From: Actinoplanes derwentensis
GTDB lineage: Bacteria > Actinomycetota > Actinomycetes > Mycobacteriales > Micromonosporaceae
Assembly (NCBI RefSeq): GCF_900104725.1
Contig: NZ_LT629758.1
Location: 6,028,501-6,092,500 of the forward strand
Direction of reading: 5' to 3'
Length of the DNA stretch: 64,000 nt
In this document: in pieces, positions 1-12,000 of the stretch
How positions within the stretch are numbered: position 1 is the first letter of the stretch
Layout of the letters: every line of letters starts with the position of its first letter
Notes under the pieces: generated by a model
Database searches by the model: none
Told to the model about the DNA's origin: nothing
The model's input: the letters and a program-made list of their open reading frames with translations, nothing else
Made by a program: the position numbers and the translations under genes

Positions 1-3000
1 GTGGAAGGACCCGTCACCAGCGGTGGCGAGCACGTCCAGACGAAGATCCTCGACGTCCTCGACGTCCTCGTAGATGTCCCGGCGCAGCTCGATCGGCATC
101 AGGCGTTCGCCTTCGAGACCCGCGCCCTCGAACGGGCCGCCCAGCGATCTGTCCACGACGGACCGGGCGGTGGAGCCGGACTGGGTCTCCGGGCCCGGCC
201 GCGGTGCGCGGACCAGGTGGTCGGCGCCGATGGTCAGCGCCCGGGCCTCGGCCGGGGCCTCCAGCAGTTCCGGCCGCTCGGCACGGGTGAACGCGTTGTC
301 GCCGTCCGCACGGGTCGGGTCCGACCAGCGGACCACGCCGTCCGCGTCGTGGTAGGCGAGGTACACGTGCCCGATCGACCGGCCGGGACGGCGCAACAAC
401 ACCACCGTGGCCGCCCCACGACCTGCGTCGATCAGGTTCCGCTCGACGTCGTACCAGGTACTCACCGGCGCCCAGTCCCGGCGGTCCGCCAGCCACGATT
501 CAGCCGTCCGTTCCAGGTCGGCGTCGTCGCGGGTGCGGCCCACCCGGGAGGCGAGGCCGATCGGGTCGCCGCCCAGCAGCCGGGACGTCAGGTCGCGCGC
601 CAGGGTGAGGCAGGTGGCCAGGGTGAGCAGTCCGGCGTCGCGGGCAGCCCGGCCCTGAGCGGAGACGGCCCGGACCTCGCGGGCGAACTCCGCCTCGCCG
701 AGCGCGGGACGGCCGGCCGGCAGCTCCGGCGCCGACGGCAGGCCCCGGTCAGCGGCGCCGGCCAGGTCCAGGCCGGTGGGATTGAACGCCTGTGCAGCGG
801 AGGCGGGATCCGGGACGACGCCCGAGGTCGGCACGAACCGCACCACGAACTCGCCCGGCGGCACCCCCGCGGGCTCACCGACCTGACCGTCCCAATACAA
901 CACCCGGCCGTCCTCGCCGGTGAACACGTTGAACGCGTGCGCCAACTCACCACCCGGCCAGTTGATCACCACGATGCCAGTCGAACCCGCAGAAGCCTCC
1001 CCCATCGCGGCCGTGACCGCGTCGATCCCCGCCACCGTCCGCAACTCGGCACCGGCATAGAAACCCAACGTGTCCACCTCGACCGGAACCACCGACTCCG
1101 GCGCCTCGAACCGCTCACCCCGCCCCTCGGCCCGGCGCTTCGCCATGTCCGTCACGATCGCCGCGAACACACAGTTCACCACCGAACCACTCGGGTTGAT
1201 CCGCCTACCCGTCAACAACCCGAGCTCAGCCCGCTCCGCCGCCGTGAACTCCCACACCCGGCCCGCCCGAACCCACCCCACCCGATCCTCCGGCAACGCA
1301 CCCGCCCTGCCACCCCTCACCGGCAGAATCGCATCCGGATCGTTCGGGTCCTGCGACTTCGTCGTCGGACGCTTCCGCGGGCCACCACTTCCGCTGCCGG
1401 ACGATCCGCTGTTCGGCTGCAGCGCGCCGGTGGTGCGCCCGGTGTCCAGGGCCAGGATCTGCGCGGGCAACGGCGCGGTTCGCGACCCCGCGGTCAGCGA
1501 GAACGGCGTGGTCGGCTTCGGGGCCGGCCGGGTGGCGTCGATGGAGTTGTCCAGGAGCACGACCGCCTGGGCGACGTTGTCCGCCTGGACCGTTCCCGCC
1601 AGGCGGCCGTTGCGGTAGATCGAGTAGGTGCCCTCGGTGGCGAGCGCCTCGTTGGCGGCCGCCGGGGTGAAACTGCGTACCCGGCCCTGGTCGTCGACGG
1701 CCATGATGTCGCCGACCACCACCGGCCCGGTACGCCCGGTGGAGAGTTCCTCGGCGAAGGTCCGGTTCACGCCACCCTGCACGATGAGGCCGGTGTCGCG
1801 GGAGACCCCCGCCTCGTCGAGCCCGTCACGGATCCGCGAGGCGGTCTCACCACCCAGCGTGGACCGCCCACCGATGGTGAGGCCGCGGCCGAACAGCCCG
1901 ATCCAGTCACCGGTCTTCGGCTCGGCCACGACGAACGCGGCCTGCTCGGCGCTGTCGCCCTCGCTGGGCAGGTGGAAACCGGCGGTTACCTCCTTACCGA
2001 GCTCGATGACGGTCCGCGGCACCCGGCTCTCCACGGTGGTGGCCATCAGCCGGGTCTCGGTGTGCAGGGTGGAGGCGGGAGGGGGATCACCGACCCGGCT
2101 CGGCCGCCCGACCATCGATCCGCCGACACCGGTCAGGTCGGTGGCCCGCTGCATCAGCTCGCTGATCCCGTGCCGGGCGTTGTTCCAGATGTCGGCGGCG
2201 CCGGTCGCCAGCGCCGCGACGGCACTCGGCGCCTTGCCGGTGACCTGGATCAGCGCCTCACGGCGGCGGAGCACCACCGGATGCGTACGGTCGTGGTCGG
2301 TGCTCGCCTTGTCCGGCGCGAAACGCTGTGCCTGCCGGTCCGAGAAGCGCAGCAGGGTGCCGGTGCCCCGGGCCTCGGAGCCGATGAACGAGACGCCGAA
2401 CATGGTGAGGTTGACGAACCGCTGGTTGCCGGGCGCCGCACCGAACTGCGGGTGCGCCACCGCGTACCCGCTGTCGGGGTTCGATGTTCCGCCGGACTGC
2501 ACCTGCCGCCGCCGGTCCGCGTCTCCCGCCCGGCCGTCCGGCCTGGTGTTCAGCGAGACCGTCGGGAACACCGACGCGACGACACGCTGCTCGATCTGGT
2601 GGGAGCCGGTCAGGACGGTGCCGACGATCGGGAAGTACTCGAAGACCGAGTTGGTGTTCTCGCCTGGCTGGAACGAGACCGGGCCGCCGGCGCTCTCATG
2701 CTCGTCGACGACGATCTGCCAGGGCCCGGCGGCGATCACCTTGGCGCTGAGCGTCCCCTCCAGCCCCAGAACCAGGGAGGAGTTCAGGAACGTCTGCTCG
2801 GCGCCGCCCTCGTGCATCACCGACCAGAGGTTGGCACCGCCGATCTCGCCGTCGAAGAACCCGTCCAGCTCCGCCGGATCGAAGCCGGGCAGCACCTCCC
2901 GGGCGAGTTGCGCCAGTCGCGGCGTGTCGACGACGAAGCTGATCCGCATCCGCGGGTCGAAGCCGTTGCTCGGTGCGTACGCCTGGATTTCGGCGAGGGT

Positions 3001-6000
3001 GATCGGATTCGCGTCCTCGCCGGTGACGCGCGCCCGGCCGCTGTCCGTGCCGGCGGCCGACGTGGTGTCGATCTGCACGCCGTGCAGGGCGGCCCGGTTC
3101 ACCGCGGGCGTCGCGTCCGTCGCGCCCTTGATGACGGTGGCAGCGCGCGGCAGGCCCGGCCCGTTCTCGATCAGGCGCTCCGGGGAGCCGTCCGAGGCCA
3201 TGAACTCCAGCAGTACGTCGGCCGGGATCCACTGCAACCCCGGGCCGGCGCCGAAGAGATGGTTCCAGGCCCGGCCGGCCAGGCCCACCCCGAGGGGCAT
3301 GAAGTACCCGGCCAGCCACTCCTTCATCGGTGTGACGGTCTTGTGGACCGCCAGTTCGATCGGCACGTACATCCGGGCCAGTCCACCGCCGGACTTGGTG
3401 ACGAACCGCGAGTCCTGCCGGTCGCGCTGGTCCTGCGAGTCGGTCCGCTGGCGGGTCACGTCGACAGTGGCCACGCCACCCACGAGCCGTACCAGTTCGG
3501 CCGGCTCGGCGCGCGTGTTGACCGGGCCGCCGAACCGGGCGCCGTGCATGGCCGCGTCCCGTACTCCCCGGCCGGCCGAAGCCTGCGACATGCCGTGCAT
3601 CTCCATGTCGGACTCCGCCGCCGGAAGGCCGTACTGGCGCAGCGGATCCGGGCCGTTATGCCGCGGGCGGGCCACGATCGTCGTCTCCACGACCACGAGG
3701 CCGCCGTGCGCCTTCGCCTTGACCCGACTCTGGCCCACCACCACGGGCTCGTTCGTAGTGCCGGAATGGAAGTACCGGCGGATGTCGGCGTTCAGCCCGA
3801 TGGCGTCGCCGATCACCCCGGCCCGCTCGTGCTGGCCGGGCACGTTGCTGATGGCGCCGACGTCGGTCAGGCCGTTGATCCCGCCATCCGCTGTGCCGAG
3901 CAGCTGTCCCAGCAGTGACCGGTCGGCCGGGGTCTGCACGTCCAGGATCGACGCGTCGCCCAGACCGAGACGCTGGCTGATCCGGCGCGGCGGGTAGACC
4001 GCGTTCGCTGGCGGTGTGTCGTCGGGCAGCCGCGGGGGCAGCAGGGTGATCGCGTGGTCGACCTGGGTCCGGACCGCGGCCGGCAGGCCGGCGATGAAGG
4101 CGTCCGGCGTGCCGAGCCCGGTGGCCGGCCAGGTGTCCCGCAGGTCCCGCCAGATGTTCGCCATGTCGTAGACGCTGACCAGCACCGTGAGGGCCTCGGG
4201 CACGTGGAGCGCGGCACTGGTCGAGACCGCGGGCTTGACGGTCTCCATCCACTGCTCGACCGTCTCCCGCCACCCGTCACCGAGGAGCGCGACCAGCGCG
4301 TTCTCCCCGAGGTACGACCGCAGCGCGTTGAGCAGATGCCGGGAGGCGCTGACCATGGTGCCGACCATGACGAGATCGATGGCGATCGTGTGCACCGGGG
4401 CGCCGTAGTTGTTGATCCGGTAGTCGGTGCCGGCGGTGGTCCGGGAGGTGGTCTTCCGCTGGCGGACGTTCTGCCGGTACCCCGGCCCCAGCGAGCCGTA
4501 CGGGGTGGCGAGCGTCAGGTTGACGCTGCCGTCACGGGCTACCTCCCGGCTGTGAATGATGCCACTGAAGCCGGTCTCGGGGGTGCCGCCCTCGACGTAT
4601 CCGTCGGGGGCGCTCTTGCCCGGCAGCAGTGGCACGTATCGCGGGACGTCCGCGACGTACGCCTGCAGCTCGTGCCGGCCCTCGACGTCGGCGACCATGC
4701 CGGGCTGGAATGCCTGCTCGGACGAGTGCACACCCCGCAGCGCCGGCTGAATGCCGATCAGCATCCGTTCCTCGCTGGTGAACACCCGCCGGGTCTGCCC
4801 GGACACGGTCGCCGGTGAGCCGAGGCTGTGCCCGACCGTGCGGCTCCACCGGCCCAGGCCGACCGCCCCGAACACCTTCGCCATCGTGGACTCGGGCACC
4901 GTGGCGAGCCACGCCGTGACGAACGTGTCGAACTGCCGGGCGGCGAGGCTCTGGTACATCGCGTTCAGCTCGGTCAGGCCGCGGACGCCGGAGACCCCGG
5001 AGAGCAGGGGCAACCGGGGCCCGTTGGTGAGCAGGTTCCGGTGTGTGGCGTCGACCGGGACCGGGGCGGCCACGGGCGGGCGGGCCGGTTCCACGGCTGC
5101 GCGCACGTTCGCGTCCGGCACCCAGACCTCGATGGTCGCCCGGTGGTCCAGGCCGCCGGTGTCGTTGTGGAACACCGCGACCGGGTGGGTGCCACCCTCG
5201 TCGTACGCCTCGGCCCGCAGGTTGAAGTCCATGTCGAACTTGTGCATGGACTGGGCCTGCTCGGTGTCGAGCACGATTCCCCGGCCGATCGTCCGGCCGG
5301 ATGTCGCAGTGGTGGAGTTCTCCCAGGTCTTGCCGAAGACGGTGCCGTTGATTCCCATGTTGGACAGCAGCGGCGCCCACTGCTTCAGCCAGTTCCGCAG
5401 CGGCAGGCTGACGTTGGCGTCGAAGGCGAAGCGCTGGCTGCGGAACATGGACCGGAACGAGTCGAGCCGGAAGAACGTGTCGATGGTCATGTTCATGCCC
5501 AGCTCGGGTGTCTCACCCCGGTAGGCGTAAGCCGGTGTCCGGTCGCGCGGGATGAAATACCTGATCCAGGCGGTGCTGGTGCCGCCTTTCACGGTGACCT
5601 TCTCGTACGGTACCCACAGCCCCGGGCCGCGCAGAGCGCCGAACAGGCCGGCGCGGTGGGCCGGGGAGGCCGACTCCAGGAGCCGCCGGAAGTTGCGGAG
5701 CTGGTCCCCGTCCGGCTTCCCCTTGGCCAGGTAGCCGCGGCGTCGCAGGTACCGATCGACACGCTCGTCGAGGCGGGACGGGGTGGCGGGGACGACGGCG
5801 GTACCGGCGCGGGACGCACCGAGCTCGAAGTTCCGGAACACGGCCAGGCCCGGCCCGTCCCCGTCGAGGACGCCCCGCGGCAGATGAAGCGCGTTGCCGG
5901 CACCGGTCAGCGTGTACGGCAGGTACCGGATCCGGCCGTCGGCGCGCCATGTGTGGCTGGGCGGGTTGCCCCGCACGTTGCCGGCGCCGGTGAGCAGTTC

Positions 6001-9000
6001 GACCGTCCAGTCGAGGTGTACGTCGGCGACGTGGGCCTTCTTGATCCCCTTCGGCGCGTTCGGGTCGGGGTCCTTGCCGGACCGGAAGCCACGGCCGACG
6101 AACGAGTTGGCGCCGGTGTTGTGCCCGTCCGTCACACCGGCACCGAGACCACCGGTCAGGGAGCCGCCGAACGCCGTGAACGTGCCGGCTTTCACGGTGT
6201 CCTCGAACTTGGCCGGCACGAACGTGGCACCGGCGCTCGCCGGTAGGTCGGCGGCCTGCCGGAGGGTGACCGAGCCGCGGTCGGCCATCTGCGTCTCGTC
6301 CAGGAACTCCAGCGAGTTGTTGGCGGACCGGGTGACGACCCGGTTGCCGGGGTCGTCGATGACACGTGCCTTCAGCCGGAGTACGCCGATGTACTTGCCG
6401 TCGCGGTCGTAGAGCGGATCCGAGATCGCGCCGGCCAGGAACTGCCGGGCGAACGCGGTCTGATCGCCGGCATGCCGGGTGAACTCCTGGACGACCCGCT
6501 GCGACGCGTCATTGAGGATCACCGACGGGTACCGCCGCTCCTGGCGCAACTGCTGGGGCGTGACCCCGTGGCGCCCGGCGGACCGGGCGTGCCGGCCGGT
6601 GCCGCCGGCCCGGCTCGCCGGGTTCCTGCCGCGCGACCTCCGGATCATCCCGGGTAGCGCCGCCAGCACGTGGCGGGTCAGGGATCCCGGGTCGCGCAGT
6701 CCATCCAGCGAGATCGGGTACGTCTCCAGCGTCGCCTGGTCCGGCACCCTCGTGTCGGTCGGCGGGTCGGGTTTCGCCAGGTGCTCGGGGAAGTAGAGGG
6801 TCACGTTCTCGGTGGTGGTCCCCGGCGGGGCGGCCGTCTCGACGACGTCGGCCCATTCGTCGTCGTCGCGAGGGGCCGGGCCGGTGACGGCGGCCGGTGG
6901 GCCCACCACCGTGGGCAGTGCGCCGGCCGGCACGGCCTCGACCGACCACACCTCGCGGTAGTCGTGCTGGTAGCCCGGTTCCCGCAGCCGTTCGATCAGG
7001 GCGCTGCCGACGCCGACCTCGGCGCTGGACATCCGGGTCTGCCGGTTGTGGGTCAGCCGCGGGTTCGCCGTGAAGCTGAACACCCGCCAGATCCAGTCCG
7101 GTCCCAGGCCACGGAGGTACTGGATCGGCAGGGACAGGTCGCGGAAGTTGAAGTTGCTGTGGCTGACGGTGGTGGAGACGTCCCCGAAGCGGCGCCTCTC
7201 GCCCTGGCTGACCGGCGGGGGCGGTGCGGAGGGCTTCAGCTCCGGCTTGTCGAGGCGTTCGAGTTTGACCCGGAAGATCAGGTCGATCGCGTTACGGCCC
7301 CGGCCGACCCGGTACATGCCGCCGCTGGGCCCGACCGCGGACTGCCGGACCTTGAAAAGGGCCTCCGGCGTGGCGATCCGATCGATGTCGTCGGTGACCA
7401 CCTGGTCCTGTGTCCAGAACGTCAGCGAGCGTGCGGCGTCGTAGGCGAGCCCGCGGATCCGGGCCGCGCCCTCCTCGGTGATCAGGCCACCGGAGCTGCC
7501 GGCGAGAAGGCTGTGCGTGCCCTCGAGCCGGCCGGGGTCACCGAAGACTGTCAGGTCCCGCGGTTCGTCCGACAGCTCCCGCCACTCGGCCAGCACCTCC
7601 CGGGTGTCCGCGGCGCTCTGCACGGCGTCCTCGTGTGCCTGCTTGGCAAGCGCGGCGGCACGGGTCAGCGCCTGGTGGACGCTGGTGAGCCGCTGCGCGG
7701 TGGGCAGTGCGGCATCGTCGGCGAGCAGCCCGTCTCGGCGTACGACCTCGTCGTCCAGCCGTGTGGTGGCGTTCCGGAGCTGGTCCGCCCGGAGCTGGTG
7801 CTCGTCGCGGGCGTCGGCCAGTTTCGCCCGGGGCCCGCCGGGCTCGTCGAGGGCGTCACGCAGCTTCGTGATCCCGTCGTTCGCTGTCTTCAGGTCCTTC
7901 TCGGTGTCGCTGATGAGCCGGCCGGCTTCGCCCTTGGCCTTGGCGGCGCTCTTCTCCTCGCGTTCCTGTTCGGTCACCAGGTCGGGTAGCTCGGTGACCC
8001 GTGGCTGCAACCCGCCGCGCTCGGTCCGGAGGGTGTCGCGCCGCATGCGGTCCTGCTGGTCGGCGGGCTGCTGCCGCTCGATGCCGTCCAGTTCCTCGCC
8101 GATGGCCTTCAGGCGTTCGGTGATCCGCTCCTGCTCCGCCTTGAGGGTGCGCAGCGTGTCGGCGGCGGTGGTCTGTGCCTGTGCGGCGGCTTGCTGGTCG
8201 CGCCGGGCCTGGTCCAGCGTCTCGGTCAGCGTGTCTCGTTTCGCCTCGGCCGTGACGATCTCGTCCTCGGCCTCGGTCAGGTCGTCCTGGGCGGTCCGCA
8301 CCTTGGCATCGGCGCCGTCCAGCGAGTCCTGGGCGTCGGTCACGTCCTGCTGATACGTCGTGACGTTCTGCTGCGCCGCGGTCAGGTCGTCACGGATCCG
8401 CTGGACAGCGTCCATCCGGGCCTCGTGACTGCGCACCAGCGTGCCCTGGACGGCAGCCGTCCGCTGGGCTTCGGTGACGGCCGGGTCGAGCAATCTGTGC
8501 AGCAGCTCGCGGGCCCCGGCGATCCGGCTGGCGATCTCGGTACTGGTGTACCGCTCACGGCCGTCCGGGGACGGCACGGTCGACGGCGCCGGAGGATCGA
8601 TCCCGGCAGCCGGCGCAGGTGTGACTCCGCGGGGCGTCACCCCGAAGAGCGCGCCGATCGCTGGTAGACCGGCGTCCTGCCCCAGGAAGCGCAACTGGTC
8701 GAGGACCATGTCGTAGGACCACATCGCCGCCGCCAGCTCAGCGCCCGCGGCCCCGAGGTCCAACCGGGGCAGGTCCCGCTCCAGCTGGGTGAGCCGCCCC
8801 TCGAAGCCTCGCACCGCCGCGTCGGCGGCGGCCCGGTCCGCCGCCCGGTCGGCGGGCGTGGCGGCCAGCGCCGCCGTCATACCGGCATTGATGGCGTCGT
8901 AGTTGGACCGGGCCGTCCCCACCGCGGTGCGCACGGCAGCCAGGGTCCGGGGCACCAGATGCCCCACGTCCTGGGGCTGGCGGTCCCAGACGATGTCGGT

Positions 9001-12000
9001 GAGCGCGAGGACCCGCAGGTCGTTCGGGCCCGCGACCTTGCCGGTGGCGATGTCGTGGGCCTGGCGGAAGGCGTTCCAGGCGGTGCCCTTGAAGACGTCC
9101 AGGTCGAGGATCTTCGCCCGCGCGTCGACGCCACTGAGGTGACTCGGCCGGATCGTCCAGCCCGCGTCCGTCAGGGTCTGGAACATGCCGTCGTCGCCGT
9201 ACAGCTGCACCGCACTGTCGAGCTGGGTCGGCCGGCGCACCCGGAGGACCCGGCCGTTGCCGTCCACCTGCGCGCGGATCAGGTACGGCCGGTCATTGAC
9301 CCGCGCCCGATAGACACCGAACCCCGGTACCAGCAAGTCGTCCCGGAGCCGCTCGCCGCTGTCGACGATGAACTGGACGAAGTCGTAAGCCTTGTCCTCT
9401 CCGGTGCGCAGGCCCATCGCCTTCGCCGCCCGGTGCAAGATTCGGCGGGGTGTGTGATCGGCCGCGGTCCACTTGGCCTTCTTGGCCACCTCGCTGAAGT
9501 GCCGCACGTCGCTGGGTGACAGCGCCGCGACCGCCCACCGCTCCCCGCCGCCGGCCGGCGTCGTGGGAGTGAGCCGATAGACGGTGCCGCCGGTGTCCGG
9601 GTTGACGATCTCGAACTCGCCCTGGTCGTTGCGCCGGCCCGACACCTGCCGGGTCCGGCCGCCCTCCATCACCTCGGTGGCGACCTCAAGCGCACTACCG
9701 TCCATAGTCGTGGGCCGCCACGCGGCGTCGTTGCTGGTCCAGGGCTGGGTGAGCGTGGTCTCGCCGGGCCCGCCGGCGCCGGGAGCGACCACCCAGCCGG
9801 CCGCTTCCAACCGCTTCCGGGCGATCTCGTTCGTGACCGAACGCTCCTGGCGATAGTCACGCGCGCCGATACCACCCTTGTTGATCCATTCCATCCGGTA
9901 GTGCTTCTCGCGAATGACCTGAGCCTTCTCGTTGATCACGCTCATCGACTGGAAGTAGGGCTTTTCGCTGTGCGCGGTGGTGAAGAACGTGTTCAGGTCG
10001 AGGGCACCGGGTACCTCCGAGTGGTTCTCCAGCAGCGAGGTGGATACGTAGTCGTCCGACTCTCGGGTGCGGGCGTCGAAGGTTCCGCGTGGGGTGCCGT
10101 CCGGGCCGAAGATCTCGAAACCCGTGTACCCACGTGGGGCGTCACCGACCGGTTCCCTGGCCACCACGAAGGAGCCGTCGGGCCCCACCGCCACGGTGTA
10201 CGGCGGCAACCGGTGGCCGGGCAGCGTACCGGCCGGCGCGCCCGTCTCCAGCTGCGTGACCATGTTCACCTGCAGATCCGGCACTCGCACACCCGGCGAC
10301 GCGAGCAGCCGACTGACCAGGTCGGGTGCGGAGGGCATGATCGCCGCCAGCACCTCGGAGTCCCGGTTCAGCCCGAGGTGGTCGGCGATCCGCCCGCGGG
10401 CGATCTCGTAGCCGCCGATCGCGCTCAGCATCGCCGCGCGTGCCTGGCCCGGGTCCCGGCCGGAGATCGGCGTGTCGGGCAGGTGGTCCATCGCGGCCGT
10501 GAAGACGTCCCACCGCTGGCGTGCCGCCGAGTCCGGGTGGTCCTCCAGCAGCGGCGCGACGCGCGCGTTGATGGCGGTCATCGCGGCGGGGAGCGCCCCC
10601 GCCATCCGCTGCAGGTCCGGTACCGAGTCGGGCACCGCCGCCAGCGCCAGCACGATCGGGTCGGGCGCCCGTTCGATCCCGAGCATCATGTTGACCTGCG
10701 GATTACGCAGCGGGTCGTCCGGTCCCGGGATGTCGTCGCCGGGACGGCCGGGCGGCAGGGGCTCGAGGGCGAGCTGTTCCGGGTCCTCCCCGCGGGCGGC
10801 CCGGTGCGCGGGAACCACCTTGGCGTTCTCCACGGCGGCCAGGTCGGTGAGCGCCAGAACCTCGGTGCCCAGTTCGTCCGACGTCCCCGGATGACGGGCG
10901 GCCTGGTCCCGGGAGGCGTCCGCGTCGGCGATCTGCCGGAGCACCGGGTCGGACTGGCGGACCGCGTTCTCGCTGGCCGCCGCGAGACCGATGAAGGCGG
11001 TACCGAGCACGACAGTGGCCCACGCCGACCGGCTGAGGCCGATCAGCGGGCCCGCGACGAGCACCGTGATCAGACCGACCAGGGCGGTGGGCAGGTGCGT
11101 GAAGTTCACCTGGTTCCAGCCGGACGTCTCGCTGAGCCGGCCCTCGTCCCGGCTGCGGCGATACTGGTCGATGGTGGCCGACGTCTGTCCGAAGAGGCTG
11201 CTCTGCACCGCCGGGAACTGGTCCGGGCCCGGCTCGGTGAGCTGACGGCCCGGCCTCGCGTGCGCGGCCGGATCCAGCAGATGATCGATCATGGCGATCA
11301 TCTGGTCGATCCGGTAGCCGGTGTCCCACGTGGCGGCCAGTTCCCCGGCCCCCTGGTTGGTCACCATGGTCCGCCGCTCGCCGAAACCGTAGGCCGCGCC
11401 CCGTGTCAGCGTCGACGCGAGATTCACCCAGGCCAGCGGGATCGCGCTGTTCAGACGGTGGGCGAGCACGATCGACGGGAGCTGTGCGGCGCCGTCGCGC
11501 AGTGTCATCCGGACGGTGTTCTGCCACTCGGGGCCGGTGCTGCGGTGGACTCCCCGCTGCTGCGCGTCGAAGGTGGGGTCGTCCGGCCGGGTGAAGCCGA
11601 ACGGCCGCCGCCGGCCCCGGGTCACCTCGGAGGTCCGGCTGACCACCTCGGTGGTGACCTGCGGGCGCATCTGCTCCAGCAGCCGCCGGACTTCTCGCAG
11701 ATCACGATCAAGACCCGGAGACAGACCATCGCCGGTACGCCCGGCCAGCTCGAACAGGTGGTGATAGGCGCTCTTCACGAACTCGTTGCGCCGGGTGTCG
11801 GGCAGTTGATTCAGGTCGAAGCGGTACCGGGCGCGGGCCAACTTCGCGGGCCGGCCCTCGACCGCGTCGATCAGCGTCTGGATGAAGAGAGTGCTGATCA
11901 CCTCCAGGCCGAGGCTCAGCGCGCCGTCCGCCCAGCGTCCCTTCATGCCGCCCAGCAGGAACATGCTGACGACGGCGGCCACCACGTTGGCGGGCACCCG

